DNA of 64,000 nt from NCBI GenBank assembly GCA_940671915.1, contig CALNVZ010003433.1, positions 23,238,812 through 23,302,811 of the forward strand, in the 5' to 3' direction. The stretch is from Paracentrotus lividus. Taxonomy: Eukaryota; Echinodermata; Echinoidea; Camarodonta; Echinidae. Positions 21,500-35,439 of this stretch are shown here, piece after piece. Under the pieces are notes generated by a model. It did not search any database. It had not been told where the DNA came from and was given only the letters and a program-made list of their open reading frames with translations. The position numbers and the translations under genes are program-made. Numbering within the stretch: the first letter of the stretch is position 1; each line of letters begins with the position of its first letter.

Positions 21500-22275
21500 T
21501 TATTATCCTTCAACTACCTATCTCCAACATAGGACATTGAAAACACACAGTGTAGTCTACTTACCACATATCCTAGCTGGTCTGGTACAACTGCTACAGT
21601 ACAGTCATGTATGTTTGAATCCAAAATGTTCCACTGTCTTCATCAATATTAAAATATCAAGGAATCAATTCCCCTCGAAACATCATGCCTCGGTATAATT
21701 TGCAGAATGTGTCATTCAACGAGTCATAAAAGTTTGCTTTCTCAGGATATAACGTTACCAAAAACCGAAAAACTGATTTAAACTGGGCATTTGTCGTGGG
21801 ATTTTTTTTCTTTTCTTTGTTTCTTCAGCATTCTGAGTTGAACCATTGTGACGCAATAATGCTTCTGTGCGTATCCATTGTCTTACTGCTCTTTGTAAAC
21901 GCGCATCATTAAAATTACGCGTAGGACCCCCGACCAGCCGGTCAACATTGTAAAAAGGCAGCCTTACGTCATGCGTGTTTTTTCAATGGGATTTTTTTAT
22001 TCCGGTCAATATGGCCAATATACCCCATGATCGCTTCATATATCGATATCATATCAAAACTGCGGTCGGTATGAATTTGCAATAGCCCGGTTCAGATGTC
22101 TTATAAGGGTAATAATAGGTTTTATTTAGATGGTGTTATATGAATACTATTCAATGTGAAACAAATTAAAACACTAATTGGTTTTTTTTTTGACCTCTAA
22201 AATGAGGGATGATAATTCTAGAGAATTTATACACTATCCTGTTAATGAAATAAAAAAAAACAAGCCTGTAAAGGT

Positions 22276-22276
22276 A

Positions 22277-22363
<87 letters not shown>
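22276..22363. repeat. (AAT)n microsatellite, ~29 units
   Basis: Uninterrupted AAT/ATA/TAA triplets for about 87 bp. An open frame crosses it as poly-asparagine, which is a repeat artefact. It directly precedes the interspersed repeat at 22364. Confidence 0.95.
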
Positions 22364-22367
<4 letters not shown>

Positions 22368-22800
22368 TCTTATACAGCGCCCTTACAAATAAATTTGTTC
22401 AAGGCGCTTCACATAAAAAAACCAAAACCAAAACACAACAGTAAGAAAAGTGGCTTGCTCTCCAAGTTAGTATAAATAGATCAGAGGGAGAACAAATATA
22501 TCTTCAATATGTTCTTAAATGTTTGAACTGTTGTACAAGAACGAATTTCAAGAGGAAGGCCATTCCAAATTTGGGACCTGCAAAACTATTAGTTTTGTTC
22601 ACATTTTTTGGAATTGATCTGAATTTTCAAAAAGAAGGGGTGTGTTCGAGACCGTAAAGAGTAATTTGACTTGTGTGAACATGTTTGAAATGCATTGAGG
22701 AGACAAATTATGAATAGACTTAAATACAATCAATGCTACTTTTAAACAAAATTCTTTTCGAGACAGGTAACCAGTTCAAATCTCTAGTAAGAGGTAGACT
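22364..22800. repeat. Interspersed repeat following the (AAT)n tract
   Basis: Begins TTATACAGCGCCCTTAC and soon has CAAGGCGCTTCACA, a short inverted pair (GCGCC / GGCGC). The association of a trinucleotide tract with this TATA-x-AGCGCC hairpin is typical of a dispersed repeat family in marine invertebrates. The remainder (TTTCAAGAGGAAGGCCATTC and so on) has no open frame. Its class is not certain. Confidence 0.5.
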
Positions 22801-23039
22801 TTTCTAATGATTATTTTTTCGTTACATTTTCAGGGAAGAGCTAGTTGGGAACATTTATTATGGTTTTGATCAACATATGGCTAATTTCATCTTAGATTAT
22901 TATAAATTACTTTTTCTATTTAGAAAACTTTAAGTGTTGATAATGCATTGCATGCCTCTGATTCAGGGGTCACTACATTATACACTATATTACACAAGAT
23001 CAGTGTTGGACATATTATAGGACATTGCTTTGGGGTTAA

Positions 23040-25270
23040 ACCCTTCCAGGACTTCAAGGGTACATGGTAAAATGAGGTGGAGGCTTAACAGCAGGTGTTC
23101 CATGGTCTGCCTCTTCCCCCAGTATGTCCGTCCTCGTTGTATACCCACTTCCCAAAGAGACCTTACAGCGTCCTGTGCCTGTGCCGAGATGGTTCAGGCA
23201 TGATCACGTTGGCCATTATGACCTGGTGAAGGGATTCCTTTGCACTTATGAATAGCCCTAAGTGGCATTTCTCAGCGATGGTTGGTCCAACAGGGTCAGC
23301 CTAAGTTTGCGGGCAGATCTATCAAGGGATAGGCCTACTGTAGAATGGAGGAAACTATGACTCTGGATTTCAGTTTTTTGTTGGTAGGATTGTGATTGTA
23401 GGTGGGATGGAGGCCACCTCCTGTTTTGTCTTCAAAGAAGTGTTCCTGTGAGGCAATGCAGAGATCGTCCACATACAAGAAACTTTATTGGGGTGTATTG
23501 GTTGGTTATTGGCATACATATTTGACACTGACTTCTGGAAGACCATTTTCATCTTGCGCCATCTGCTGCGCTGGCCATCAAGGCTGGTTTTTCACCGAGT
23601 ATCGTTGGTAAGTTACAAACAACTTTATAACAACTGCGTGATCAGTTCTTGTGCTAAATGTTTTAGCAGGTGATTATACAGCACCCAAGAACATTATCCC
23701 GTCGCTCGTAAAATTGTTCTTAACTTTAAGGACGACATGGTGAAACCAGGTAGAACTGTCTATTTAATAGCAGGTTCTGGAGTAGCTTGGTCAGCTTCAC
23801 ATCGTTTGTCATCTCAAAGAATTTACGGGTGAGAATCTTATGGTGTCGTAAGCTGCTGGGAGGTCAACAAAAGCTATTCCGGTAATAAGCTCTTCCTCAA
23901 ACCCATCCTCGATGTGCTGTGTGAGGTTCAGGAGCTGGCTAGTACAGGATTTTCCTGGCCGGAAACCTGTCTTTTAGTGTTCAGGAATGAGGAGGTCATC
24001 ATCAATGGGACAATACGATTATAGTAAGTATGAGTCTTTCAAACAGTTGGATGTACATGTATGACAATGTATGACACAGTAGAGAGAGATGGGCATGTAG
24101 CTCTGCTGTGATCTTTGCCCGGTTTAAGCAGGACAGCCACTCTTGATTTCCTTCGTAGCTTCGGGAATGTATTGGTACTCATGCAGTTCAGCATGTCAAG
24201 CAGCCACTAAGTGCAACAGGTCCAAGGTGACTGATCTGTTCGCAGAGGATGTCATTAAGACCTGCAGCATTTGTGTTTCTTTGTGGTCTTAATTGAAACC
24301 ATCACACAGGTTTTTCATACTGAAACTGTTCTTGTCAGGTCTGAGTGCTCTTGGAAGCATTCTTCAGCATCTTGGGGAAGCTTCGCTCTCCTGGAACAGT
24401 GATCAAGGTTTCCCTGACTGGTCACAAGGAGCTGGTGGGCAACTTGGTCAGCAGTGACTTGTGGTCGTGGTTAAGTTCTTGTGTACCGGTAGCCCTAGTC
24501 ATTTCCCAGAGTCCATATGTTTTCCAGGCCTTCCTACTGCTTGTGGGTCATATCCGTTGACTCTGTCGATTTTCCATAATGACTGTAGTAAGGTTCTCAC
24601 CACATTCCATTTCGTCAACACTGAAAGGTCACTCGCAAGCATTTTACAAACTCATAGTAAAGCACCTTGGAGTCATCAGACAAGCCTGGTGTATAGCTTG
24701 TGCTGTAGCTTCTTGGGATACTTTGTCTTGATGACGATTCTTGATCATCTCTACAAAGGTGTTCATAGTTACACAGAATGGACGGATGGTCTTTGAATGT
24801 CATCATCCAGATCTAATGCAAAACTGTTTCCACGTTGCCTTCTTTAAGTGGAAACGGCATCGGAAGGGAACTGTGTGAGGTATGATAGCTGCGTTCATTC
24901 TAATATAGGCTCGATTGGTTGATGCTGGATGGTGCGGAATTGGCTTCTCACATTGGTTGGCAATGTTGACAACCGGTCAGGGTTGTATCCGCGTCTCCAT
25001 CGTTCGCTGAGAAGGAAGAGGGGAGCTTTGCGTCACTTGCATCTGCCAGTTTTCGACGAGTTCGCCTCTCCATTGGTTCTCTATATTCCCATGTAACATG
25101 ATGGCTGTTGAAGTCTTCAGTAGCAGATTGATTGTGGTCTCCAGATACTTCATGGGGGAGGTTAAAAGTCTGAGTGGGAGGTTTATAGGCAGAGCTTACA
25201 GAGAGATTGAATTTGGCTGGTTGAGGCAACACAATCTGCCCTAGATTGGAGAAAAGGAGACCTATCATTT
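23040..25270 (-). pseudogene. 5'-truncated jockey/CR1-like LINE (endonuclease and RT), degenerate
   Basis: On the minus strand from 25268 down, the endonuclease C-terminal part reads SSAYKPPTQTFNLP and EDFNSHHVTWEYREP. It is followed by SIPRSYSTSYTPGLSDDSKV (24750-24670), a linker with VAHQLLVTSQGNLDH, then LRRKSRVAVLLKPGKDHS near 24140. RT motifs follow: GFRPGKSCTSQLLNLTQHIE with ITGIAFVDLPAAYDTI (near 23960-23835), the catalytic block FLYVDDLCIAS at about 23455-23485, and QPIHPN just upstream of it. Many stops and frame changes make it a pseudogene. The N-terminal endonuclease is absent, as in typical 5'-truncated LINE copies. The clade (jockey, CR1 or I group) is inferred from the RT words. 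Confidence 0.88.
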
Positions 25271-25429
25271 GAGTAGCACATATTTTTTAAATATAGAAAT
25301 AGAGGCGCTATAAACAATATACAAATTATCTTGACATTTATGTCATGTGATATAATAAAACAAATATTTAGTAAAGTTCCCAGAGACATTCAGACATTAA
25401 TAAGTTGACTAAAAGTGCAGTCTTACACA

Positions 25430-25620
25430 TTTTTAGAGGAAAATTCTGTATTTTGGCGGCCATTTTGTATGACGTCACTTATCTCAAAATGCTCAATGCT
25501 GACAGATGTCAGCAATCGGTTTCTTCATATTGAAAGTTTAGGCAATCATAATCCGTTGAAAAAAAAACTATAGACGCCAAAACAAGGTACATCGAGATGG
25601 CGGCCAGACTACTGGCATGG
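25430..25620 (-). repeat. Right arm of the long-range inverted repeat
   Basis: Reverse-complement partner of 20831-21050, with CTATAGACGCCAAAACAAGG, TAGGCAATCATAATCCGTTG, CTCAAAATGCTCAATGCTGA and GGCCATTTTGTATGACGTCA. Similarity is high but not perfect. No target-site duplication could be recognised outside either arm. Confidence 0.82.
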
Positions 25621-28413
25621 GATAATTATCTTCTTCACCAGACTCAAATATTTATGTTGGAAATGTTTGTCTACTGCTAATAGAGTGCTAGAGAAACATC
25701 CCTCTCAATTTCTCCAAAGTGTGAGCCATGATCCATCTCAGGCTCTCCCATGCATGAAGTTCCATAGTGCAGGGTAAATATCGCGGCCCGTTTTTATTTG
25801 GCAGAACAATTTTTCTGATTGAAATGATTCAATATTGGCAATGAGACAATTATTATTTACCGAATGATAGTATAAAACTAATCACCTTCTTATGTAAACA
25901 CAAGTTTGAAATGATTATAATTTCCAACAAAATAATAATACTTAAGTGGTGAAAGTCTTTTGGGCTTTTAACAATCTATTAATCAAAACTGTTTTACTAG
26001 GGATCTTGAATCTAGGTACGGGTGGAAATAGATTTTCATAGAATCATACAAAACTTACACTGAATATTCCTTTTTAATAAGTGGTTATTTGCAGATAATA
26101 CCATAATTTGCCTCTAATACAATCTGTACTGTTAATGAGTGTGTTGTCACTGGGTCTGCAATTACAGACTAATAACACACATAATTGAATTGATTTTTGA
26201 TAATCAATAATAATATGGGAGTATCCCTCTTGCTTCTATGATTTCTCCTCCAAGAACAACCCAAGTCCATGACTAATTCTCCCTCCAGATAAATTCCCCC
26301 TCCCGCTTCCATATCCCAATCCCAATACAAGCTCATCACCACCACTTAAAATAATCTGATCTAGAACTTAAAAATTGGCTTATTAAGGATCATTTCCCTA
26401 GCCTGAACAATATACTTACCACATTTTCATTATTTTTTTCATTTTGCATACACATACATGTACATGAAAGCTTTCCCTTTCAGTTTAGGGTTGAGTTTCT
26501 AAATTTTTTGTCACTCTCGAAGCAAGTGAAATAAATCAAACTAGGAAAATAATACGTGAATGTCTGATCATCCCATACAGGAGTGAGAAATTATCATCCA
26601 CCAAGATTTAGAAAATGCAAATTTTATTCTTCCATTTTTTATTCATGTTATTATCATTATTATCCTGCCCATGAAACAAATGAAGTAACACCTTTCAACA
26701 AGCGCTACAAAGCTTTTTCGGTTTCTCATTATTTAAGTGTTCATTTACCTTTAAAAAACAGTATCATACTACAATCAGAAAGACTCAATTCTGACAAATC
26801 TGGGAGACGAACACATGCAGCTCAATACCCTTGAAAAGTAAGGAAAGGAAGAGATTTTATTTTTTGCCTGAAAACATAAATTCCATCAGTGATTCATCCT
26901 TCTGCTTAATTAGCCACGATTCATTTGCGATCTTTTACTCATCCGAATTCCTCTCTGCATCTGCATACCCACAAGTTTAATGAGTAGAAAAAATTGAAGG
27001 GCTTGCTTGGTGTACGATGCTGTCTGTTGAGAGAAGAGTTTGAAAATAGCTCTGTATATGGACAAATATGCTAGATGATATACAATGTAGCATCATTTTC
27101 ATGGATTTGGGGGTTATATATTTCTAGTGTTCCTACAAAATGAAATAGTCTTCCCATAATTCCATGTTTGCTCTTGGATGACAATCGCTTTGCCTTCAAT
27201 CATGAATACTAATGATCATGTGACTAGCTTCAGCCCTGGACTCACCTTAAACCTAACCTTAAACCTAACTTAAAACCTCACCCTTAACCTAACATAAAAC
27301 CCGACGGTAACGCTGACCCTAAATCTATTCTTTTTCTTTCCAAATCCATATTCCGGCCATAATCTGTTTTGTGACCTTAAAATGCATGTTGCAACACTTC
27401 TTGTACATTCATGTTTATCTCCATATACAAGATAGCAAACAGTAGGAGAGCATGACGATGTAAAGTACACTTTAATCAATTTAATGTCCACAGATCAATG
27501 TACATGTAAGCAGTTCTAAGCTACATGCATCTTTGCAATATTGACAGACGAGAAGAATCACTGAACATTATATTTCAGCTTGTACATTGTACTATTACAT
27601 TGTATGTCCTATTAACAAAATTTGCCCTCCTCAGTAAAAAGAATGAAAAGAATACAGAGGCAAATGCAGAATATAGTAACACTAGAGGCGCCCTGGTATA
27701 TTACATTTGTCTTTTTAAATTGCGCACCCCGCCCCCCCCCCCAAAAAAAAAAAAACAAACAAACAAACAAACAAACAAACATATACATTGTACATGAATA
27801 TCTCTTTTAATGTTTCACCAAATATACATTTAACCCTACTTACACTCGGTAACGCCAGTGAAAGGTATGGATGTGGACCTCTCGAGGACCACTTGCTACT
27901 TGAATTCACCATTCTAAATATTTGGACATCTCCTTTGGTTTCACTTTGCTATAGACACTTGTGATTACATGAACTCAAAACATGTTTTGAAGCCGATTGA
28001 TTACATCTCCAGCGCATTGTTTGTTGATGGTTTCTTTTGTGATGGAATCAGTGAAAGGAGAAAGGGGAAAAGAAGACGGGTTGGATTGTATTCAGGGCTG
28101 GGTTTCATGAAACTGACATGAGTACAAGTGTTGCAACATCGCATTAAAACATGGGTTATGGATTGAACACGTGTTTCAGGGGGGTGTCATAGAACTTGTG
28201 CTTACAACTGTTTGTGAAACATGGCCCAGGTGATCAGACAGGTATAGGCAAACTTTAAATCCTTAAGTCAGTCTCTATTTCTGAATTATCATAACTTCCA
28301 TCCGGTATTGATTCTTCCATATAATTATGTGTAAGTTTTGGAAGGTAGAGAAAAGCAATAAAATTTTATTCTAAAATAGGCCTTGCCCAAGAGTTATACA
28401 ACTCAAAATCATC
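25621..28413. other. AT-rich non-coding stretch
   Basis: No gene seen. Contents include degenerate CCTTAAACCTAAC text at 27243-27330, a short (AAAC)n tract near 27756-27781 beside a C/A homopolymer run, and several TACATGTA palindromes. Confidence 0.6.
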
Positions 28414-28994
28414 TTTAAAGGGAAACAATACCCAAAGAAATTATTATTTTTATATAAAAGAGCACAATGAGAGGAGCAATTTAAAAAAAAAGTTTCATCA
28501 AAATAAGAGAGTTATGGAGTTTGAAAAGTCTCATTGTACCTTCTATGGATATCCTCAAATTGGCAACAATGGCTTCAAAATGGCTGATTTTATGGACAAA
28601 TCTCCATTTGTTTTGTACACAAATTTTTATATTCTCCTCTTTTTCTTTCAAAATATGTCTTCTTTACTTCTGAGCTCAAAATATGTCATGTTAAAATATA
28701 TTTCACACAACATTATGTTGAGCTCAAAAGGAGATAAGATATATTTCAAAAGAAAATGGGGAAAATCTGAAAATTTGTGTACAAAATGAATGGAGAGTTG
28801 TCCATACGATCGGCCATTTGGAAGCCGATGATGCTTATTTCAGGATCCCCATAGAAGGAACAACTAGACTTTTCAAACTTCCATAACTCTCTTATTTGAT
28901 AACCGATTTTGATGAAACTTTTTTGAGATTGCTCCTCTCATTTTCCTCTTTCCTGTAAGGTTGATTCTCTCCTTGGGTTGGATTCCCCTTTAAA
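28414..28994. mobile_element. Fold-back element, 581 bp, with ~270-bp terminal inverted repeats
   Basis: Starts TTTAAAGGGAAACAATACCC and ends with the complement GGATTCCCCTTTAAA. The arms stay similar far inward: AATGAGAGGAGCAAT, AAGAGAGTTATGGA(G)TTTGAAAAGTCT and ATTTGTGTACAAAA each have complements on the other side. The open frame 28514-28789 is a shadow of the arm. Such long arms suggest a hairpin-forming, non-autonomous DNA element. Confidence 0.85.
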
Positions 28995-30985
28995 CAACAA
29001 CAGTGTAAAGCTAAAAGAGGACTAAAAACTCCAAATCGAGTGGGGGGGAATTCTCATATTTTTCATCTGAAGTGTAAAAAATTTTATGATAAAAAGAATA
29101 AATGCACATACCTGTTTGTGTTGAAGACCAGTCAGATGAAACCACACAAAATGATGAGGGGGAAAAGAGAAAAGACAAAATGGGAAATTGTCATTAATTT
29201 CACATTACATCAACACCAATGTAGAATAAATATATTTTCTATGTAAAAAAAAATTGGAATGTCAAAAATTCACACAAATGTCATGAATAGATGTACTAAT
29301 ATTGCCCTACAAGAAATTATGATTTCATTGTGAAAACTGAAAACTTTATAATGAGATAAAAGTGCTAAATTGTGACTAGCCTCCCATAATCATATCTTAG
29401 AACTGAAATGATGGTTGCTTGCTTGCTTTATAATTCATCAATTCAGCTTTTGATATTGTAGGAGATTACAAATCATCACCTGAGTGGCAGACAGATGCTA
29501 ACCCATTAAAATTTACACATAATTAATGCCTTTCTCTCACTGACCACACAATGTTAAGGTCTATATAATGTGCCAGTTATCATGACAAGCACGCACAGGC
29601 GGAGATCTTGTACAAATCTTTAGGGAGAGAACATCTTTCAGTAACGACTCCATTTATCATCCCCCTTACTGCACTCTGTACCATATTCAGTGGGCCATAT
29701 ACACTACCATTGTTCGCAGTGCTTTTCCCCACTTTTCTTTATTGCGGAACTTAATAACTGAGCCACTCCAGTACATGTGTTTTTGGCGAGTTTCAGACGT
29801 GACTAGAATATAATCAAACGCTGTATAATATTGTCCGCTGAGAGGAGGAACAACTATTATATTCATATTCTTCAGGCTGGCACCAGACAATATCTGGAAG
29901 AAGCAAGATATCCTGTTCATATAAAGCGAGGAGTCTGGTGGGAAAGAAACCGAGCGCATCATCATGTTCGGTAAACTCTAAACTAGGCTAGGATTTGTAG
30001 AAGGGTGAAAGTGAGCTTGGTCTTTTGCTTTACTTAGCTCACTTGCCAAATTTGTTTTCATCAATTCTCATATCGCCTTTTTTAAAAGCAAAAAGGGAGT
30101 TAACCGTTTGTTAAAGTACAAGAGTTTAATACCCTTCTGGTAATAAGAGAATGAAATTATCTTCTGAGAATCAGAAGGACTTTAACTTTGAGTCTGTTAA
30201 GAGTCAAAAGGGGGATAAGGTACTTCTCAAAATTTAAAAAAAAAAAAAAAAAAAAAAATTCTTATCATTACTCCAGACGAAATGAAAGGGGGCTTTTATT
30301 GCTTTCGGAATTACACTTTCATTCATGACGATTTGAGGAGTTCCCAAATTGCTTTATAAATTGGTGTTGGACAATCAAGATAACATAGATTTTGTGCTTC
30401 CCAACTCATGGAAGGTGTAGGCCTATATATTTTAGGTATTAAGTTTATGAAATGCTCTCTCTCTCTCGTACATGTAGAATATACTTCCAGTATATTTCAA
30501 GACCAATGTTTGAAACACATTCCTTTGACATTTCAATATATTAGTCCTATTCAAAGCAAGAAATACTTCCAAAGAGGCATATCTCCCTTTCCAAATCACC
30601 TTTCCAACATTAATCGTCTGGAAGAACTTGAGTGAGATGTCACTATGACACCTGATATAAAAACAGACAGGGTCCTTATTTGCTCTTTATCTCTCCTGGT
30701 AAATATTGATTTGCCCGTCCCAAGAAACAGTCTATCTTTGTAGCGTCATCTTCAACGAAGTCTCACAACACACCTTAACCACAGAGGATGTTGCCTACGT
30801 AACGACCAACGGGCAATTAAACAGAAAGACTCAAGTACAGTCACAAGTTCATAGCGTCTTTCTGTTGTTATCACTTGCAATCAGCCAGGTGAAGATCAAA
30901 AAAGGGTTGCTAATGACATTGTTCCCTACGTGTGTCGTTCCTACTTTTCTTCATCAAAAACCAAGAGATGACAATCCCTGATTTT
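28995..30985. other. Non-coding, one protein-like frame of unknown status
   Basis: A minus-strand frame at 29965-29687 (92 codons) is fairly protein-like (PPLSGQYYTAFDYILV) but belongs to no family I recognise, and the splice sites are weak. Its high-complexity DNA may instead be a conserved non-coding element. A 23-27 bp poly-A tract lies near 30236-30259. Nothing else is supported. Confidence 0.4.
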
Positions 30986-30989
30986 AGTA

Positions 30990-31810
30990 CAGGCACAAGT
31001 TCACAGTGTTTTTCGTCATTATAAAAGGCAGACAACAGACCTGTCAAAAATCAGGTTGTTGGGACAATGTTTCTGAAATGTATGTCAAAAGCTGTTCTTG
31101 GCGAATAATTTTCGATTGGCTATTACAGGCCAATCTCTTAGAATTTCGTAAAAACAAGGATTCAACATTTAAGTCGTTTAACATGAGTGCAATCTACTGG
31201 GTGATATTCTGATTGTTGTTATTGTTTCTAAAGTTTTTTTTATTGTTCCACTCAAAATGATCATAAGTGATGCTCGTTTCAGTCGCATTTGTAATTACAC
31301 GGACAAGTACAAATATATATAGGGTCTTTGAAAATATTATAATTTGTTATCATAGTCCATCTTCTAGCCAAAGTCCAAAACCTGGCTGCTAGACAATGTT
31401 TCCTAGTTATTTTTAAGTGCTACACACTCCAAATGATAAGTGATGAGCCATTCCATCCCCTCTTATAGTACATGGACAGGTTCAAAAAGTGACTTAAAAC
31501 ATTTGCATACATTTGTCATTTCTTGCAATCTACAGGCCGAAGTCCAAAACCTTTAGTTGATAGACAATGTTTCATAAGAATTTGTAAGTGCTCCCCTCCA
31601 AATTATAAGTGATGAGCTTTACTGTCTCATGTTGTGGTATAGCCACTATCTCATTTGTTATCATCAAAATTTACTGACTACAGTCTGACAGAAGTCCAAA
31701 TCCTACTTGTTGGACAACGATTCCAAGATATTTCAAAGTGTCCCTCTCCAAAATGATGAGCTGTTCCATACCCATTTTCAGTAAAGGCAGAAGTCCAAAG
31801 TGTTTTAGAA
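30990..31810. repeat. Tandem array, ~165-bp unit, about 5 copies
   Basis: The landmark GACAATGTTTC(C/T) or a variant occurs near 31061, 31230 (altered), 31393, 31563 and 31714. Each is preceded by (C)AAGTCCAAAACCT or AAAATCAGGTTG-like text and followed by CTCCAAATGATAAGTGATGA. It is unrelated in sequence to the ~166-bp array at 460-1815 but has nearly the same period. Non-coding. Confidence 0.75.
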
Positions 31811-32129
31811 CCTATAACTTCTAAGTCATTGTTATCATATTAATTGCGCCTTCACTCCATAGCTCTGTTGCCAAGCAAATGCTTTTGGTAGTGGTATTTC
31901 CTTTTAAAATGTGAATTAATGCAGAATTGGAAATAATATGCAACTTTTTACGCTTAATTCATTGTTAGCAGTGCAAAAGAGAAATAAAGTGTTCTTCATC
32001 TCACATTTCTTTTAAGAAAAATTTGCTTTGTTAAAAATATTGAGAACAGACATTATTTCTGTATGATACACTGTTAATTGAACACTTTAACTTGGGGGAA
32101 ATTAACCTTGTGACTCCTAATTCTTTTTC

Positions 32130-32390
32130 CCCCCATACATGTACATGTATACTCAACAACCGGGACAACCCGGTTCCTGCTGACAACAGGTTAATGATGA
32201 TTGGGTGAAATTAAATGAACACTTGAACTGTCTTAAATACTAGTAATCATGTTCATAGATCAATAAAACACGCCGGGATCAGATAGCTGGAAGTCATAAC
32301 TAGAACATGATTATGATGAATAATGCTAATGTGTTCATTACTCCTCAGCAGGAAGCAATCTTTTGTAGTTATCTTTTATTCCCAACGTTG
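32130..32390. promoter_or_regulatory. Candidate regulatory element A
   Basis: High-complexity stretch with no open frame. It contains TTAATGATGATTGGGTGAAA at 32191-32210, nearly identical to a word in candidate element B at 36735, and further AT-core sites (CTAGTAATCATG, GATTATGATGAATAATGCTA). The TGATTGG/TGAAAT composition fits PBX/MEIS/HOX-type or CCAAT-type sites. Assigned only by motif density and the repeated word. Confidence 0.35.
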
Positions 32391-35300
32391 ATCGTTGAAA
32401 ATATTGAAAGATTATTTATTAATGACTAGAAAATAATAGACTTAAGAGCTGGTCATTACAAATGAACCACGACCCTCATTGACAGGATGGTTTAGAAAAT
32501 CCCTAGTTTCATGAAAGTATATTCAATTCGGATTTTGGTGATTTCCAGTCCTCACGTGCACAGGATTGATTAAAACTGGCACGACAAGGACTATTACTTC
32601 ACAATAGCCCAGCCGCCTATTTAAGTCATGGCCTTGCAAAAGAAAAAAGAAAAAATGGTCCAGTTGTTCAATTATCCCCCAGGCAAGTTCAATGTGAGGC
32701 AATTCTAGACTGCTTAAAACTCAAATAGAAAAGATTTAAAGTGATTTGTACCGAATTAGCACCAACAAAAGAACTCTTACCTCTCCCGCAAACCGCAAAT
32801 GATGATGGTTGATTCATGAAGCTTTTTATTCCGTTTCATATTCAATTTCTAATTCTCCATTTTCAATATCTTATTTATTATTAATGAATCAAGGACACAG
32901 AGATTTGAGTGGTGCCATTTGAATCTGAGACATCAACAAACAGTTTTATAGCCCAACTGGGTTCTTTGGGAAGTCCAAGTTAGGATCAGATTTGTAAACA
33001 TTATCTACAATCTACCTGTAGAGATTTAATGTCCATTACCATTTCCTCTGTGATTACTGATTGGAGATACCATCTATGCTATGCTCCAGTTTATAATGAC
33101 AGGTGAGTAGAGGGGCATCACTAATCCCCCACAAAGGGGGTGTCACTAAATTTCCTGACACGCCCCAACCCCCCCCCCCCAAAAAAAAAAAAAAAAAAAG
33201 TTTAAATAATAAATAAATAAATAAAAAAAAAAAAATAGAAACAAATAAAATAGAAAGAACTTGGCAGTTTGTGGAAGACTTGCCAATGACCCCAATTTCC
33301 ATATTCTTTTTTCTTCAAAAAATTAAATGAGGATGACAGAGGTTGTCTTCCCCCCCCCCCCCTCCTCCCTCAACACCAAATTTTCCCCCTCTAGCTTCAC
33401 CGGTGGTTGAGCAGTGCACAAAAGGACTTGGCTGACTATGTTTTTTGAATTGCAGGACGGATAACACGTAGGTTGTACTTTGGGACAACATTAACCCTGA
33501 TAGAAAGCGGAAGCCGAGTGGGGGATCAGGCATTTAATAGAGAACCCGGGGTCATATTGCGTGAACCCTATTCCACACCTGACTGACTGCGTGAGCACCT
33601 CTATGGTATCCCCAAACATACCTGGACAATAATTTTTCGCTTTCTGGAGGCCTACCACTAAATACCTGACTTTTAACCTATAAATGTCACGTAACCTAAA
33701 ACCACGATCTGTGCCTATTATAATAAGAAGTTTCATGCTCTGTCAGGTAAAACTGTTTTTAATACATCTCATCGGCTTTGAGGCTCAGACAACTATAATC
33801 ATTGCTGAACAGTACGATCTAAGTAATAGAGGCAGCCAGGTATATGTTGAACTATTACTTTTATGTCTCACTTATTCATCCTCGTGGCTTTCTTGCTGAG
33901 TCTAATGGATTTAGTCATACTTCAAATAATATTTTATTATTTGTCAGAAGAAAAATGAAAATACAGATATAAACCACCTGAATGGGGGGGGGAGAGAGAG
34001 AAAGAGAAAGAGCGAGAGAAAACAAGAGTGTTTGGATAGATTTTATTGATGACAATTGTTTTGCTTTATCCTATCAAAACAGGTACAATGCAAGTTTAAA
34101 GAGTGATGGAAAGGCATTTTATTACTGTGGATACATACATGTAGATGAATACACTGTACAAGATCTTACTAAGATGTAGACTCATCAATATGTTTGATCC
34201 ACAATGTATTTGCATGATTTGTGATTTGTGATAATTTATCTGACAAGTCAAAACCGGTGTATAGTTTTGGGCGAAGGAAAAATCTAATTTGGATTCACAG
34301 TTAGATACTATGAAAGATTGAATCCTATAACTATAATAAAGAAAATTATATTACTTGAAATCTCGTTTAATGTCCTTCATTCACAATATAAGTATAAAAC
34401 GTGGAAAGTCGAGGACCCGACACCAACTCGGCGTTCATGTGGAAAACCAAGGAGGATTCTCTTGTGTGGGTGATACACACAGAGCGGGATTGGCTGCAAA
34501 GGTCTAAAACAACCGTTATATTATGTTTCTTTCCAACATTTTCACTGAAATTCACCGGAAATCATGAAAGGAATATCACAAGACCTCTCACACATATCGT
34601 TTAGTGCAATGTGGACAACATGAGACTATGTTTGATCGGTTTTATGCTGATTCCTAATACCAAACATATACACCAGCTTTAATGTTAGAAGCATCATGAC
34701 AGGAGAGAGTTAAAATACATATTATTAGATAGCATATAGGTACACACAGCAGACTAGCATTACTTAATGAGGACAGCACAAGACTAATGACACAATCCAA
34801 CATGTTCAACAAACAAAATTAATTGAGTCGTTAGTGAGGCTCTACCAAACCCAAATTGATCTAATATTTTGAACAAGTCTCAATGTCACATCAATTCATT
34901 AGACCGTACACATGTAATGATAATGTTGACAGTAAATGTATATCTTTCAACAGCTCCCTTGCACCATCCCAACAAGGAAAATTTCCCGTTTGGGGCCATT
35001 TTTGTCTGAATAATGAATATTGTATTCGTCTTTTCAGACCGAACAAAAATGGAAAGTAATTTATAACTCCTCGCAATCATTAAAAGTTGTATAATTCCAC
35101 ATGAATGAAGAGTGATGAGGAGGGATGGAATCTGGTTGATTATTTGAGTATTCAGATCACCAACCTTAATCCAAGATTTGGAAGGGATGACATTCAGGCA
35201 TGGAAAATTCATTGTTTGGTACACCCCTATCAACAATTCTGTGGTGTAAAACGTGACTGAAGAATCATACTAGAATCATGATATTAATTCTGTGTTTTTG

Positions 35301-35439
35301 TCAAGTTAAATCAAGCTTAGTCTCTATGTACTTCAAAGAACTTTGAATATCCTTACTCAGGCTTTTAAAGGCTGCATTGACTGATTCAACACTCAGTTTC
35401 TATGAAGGGGAGTTCCTACCATGTAGGTAATACTGTACT

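Noticed and set aside
22178-22444. Poly-asparagine protein
   Set aside because: Translation of an (AAT)n microsatellite; no start context or family support.
29687-29965. 92-codon minus-strand frame
   Set aside because: Readable as an exon but with weak splice signals and no family; could equally be a constrained non-coding element.
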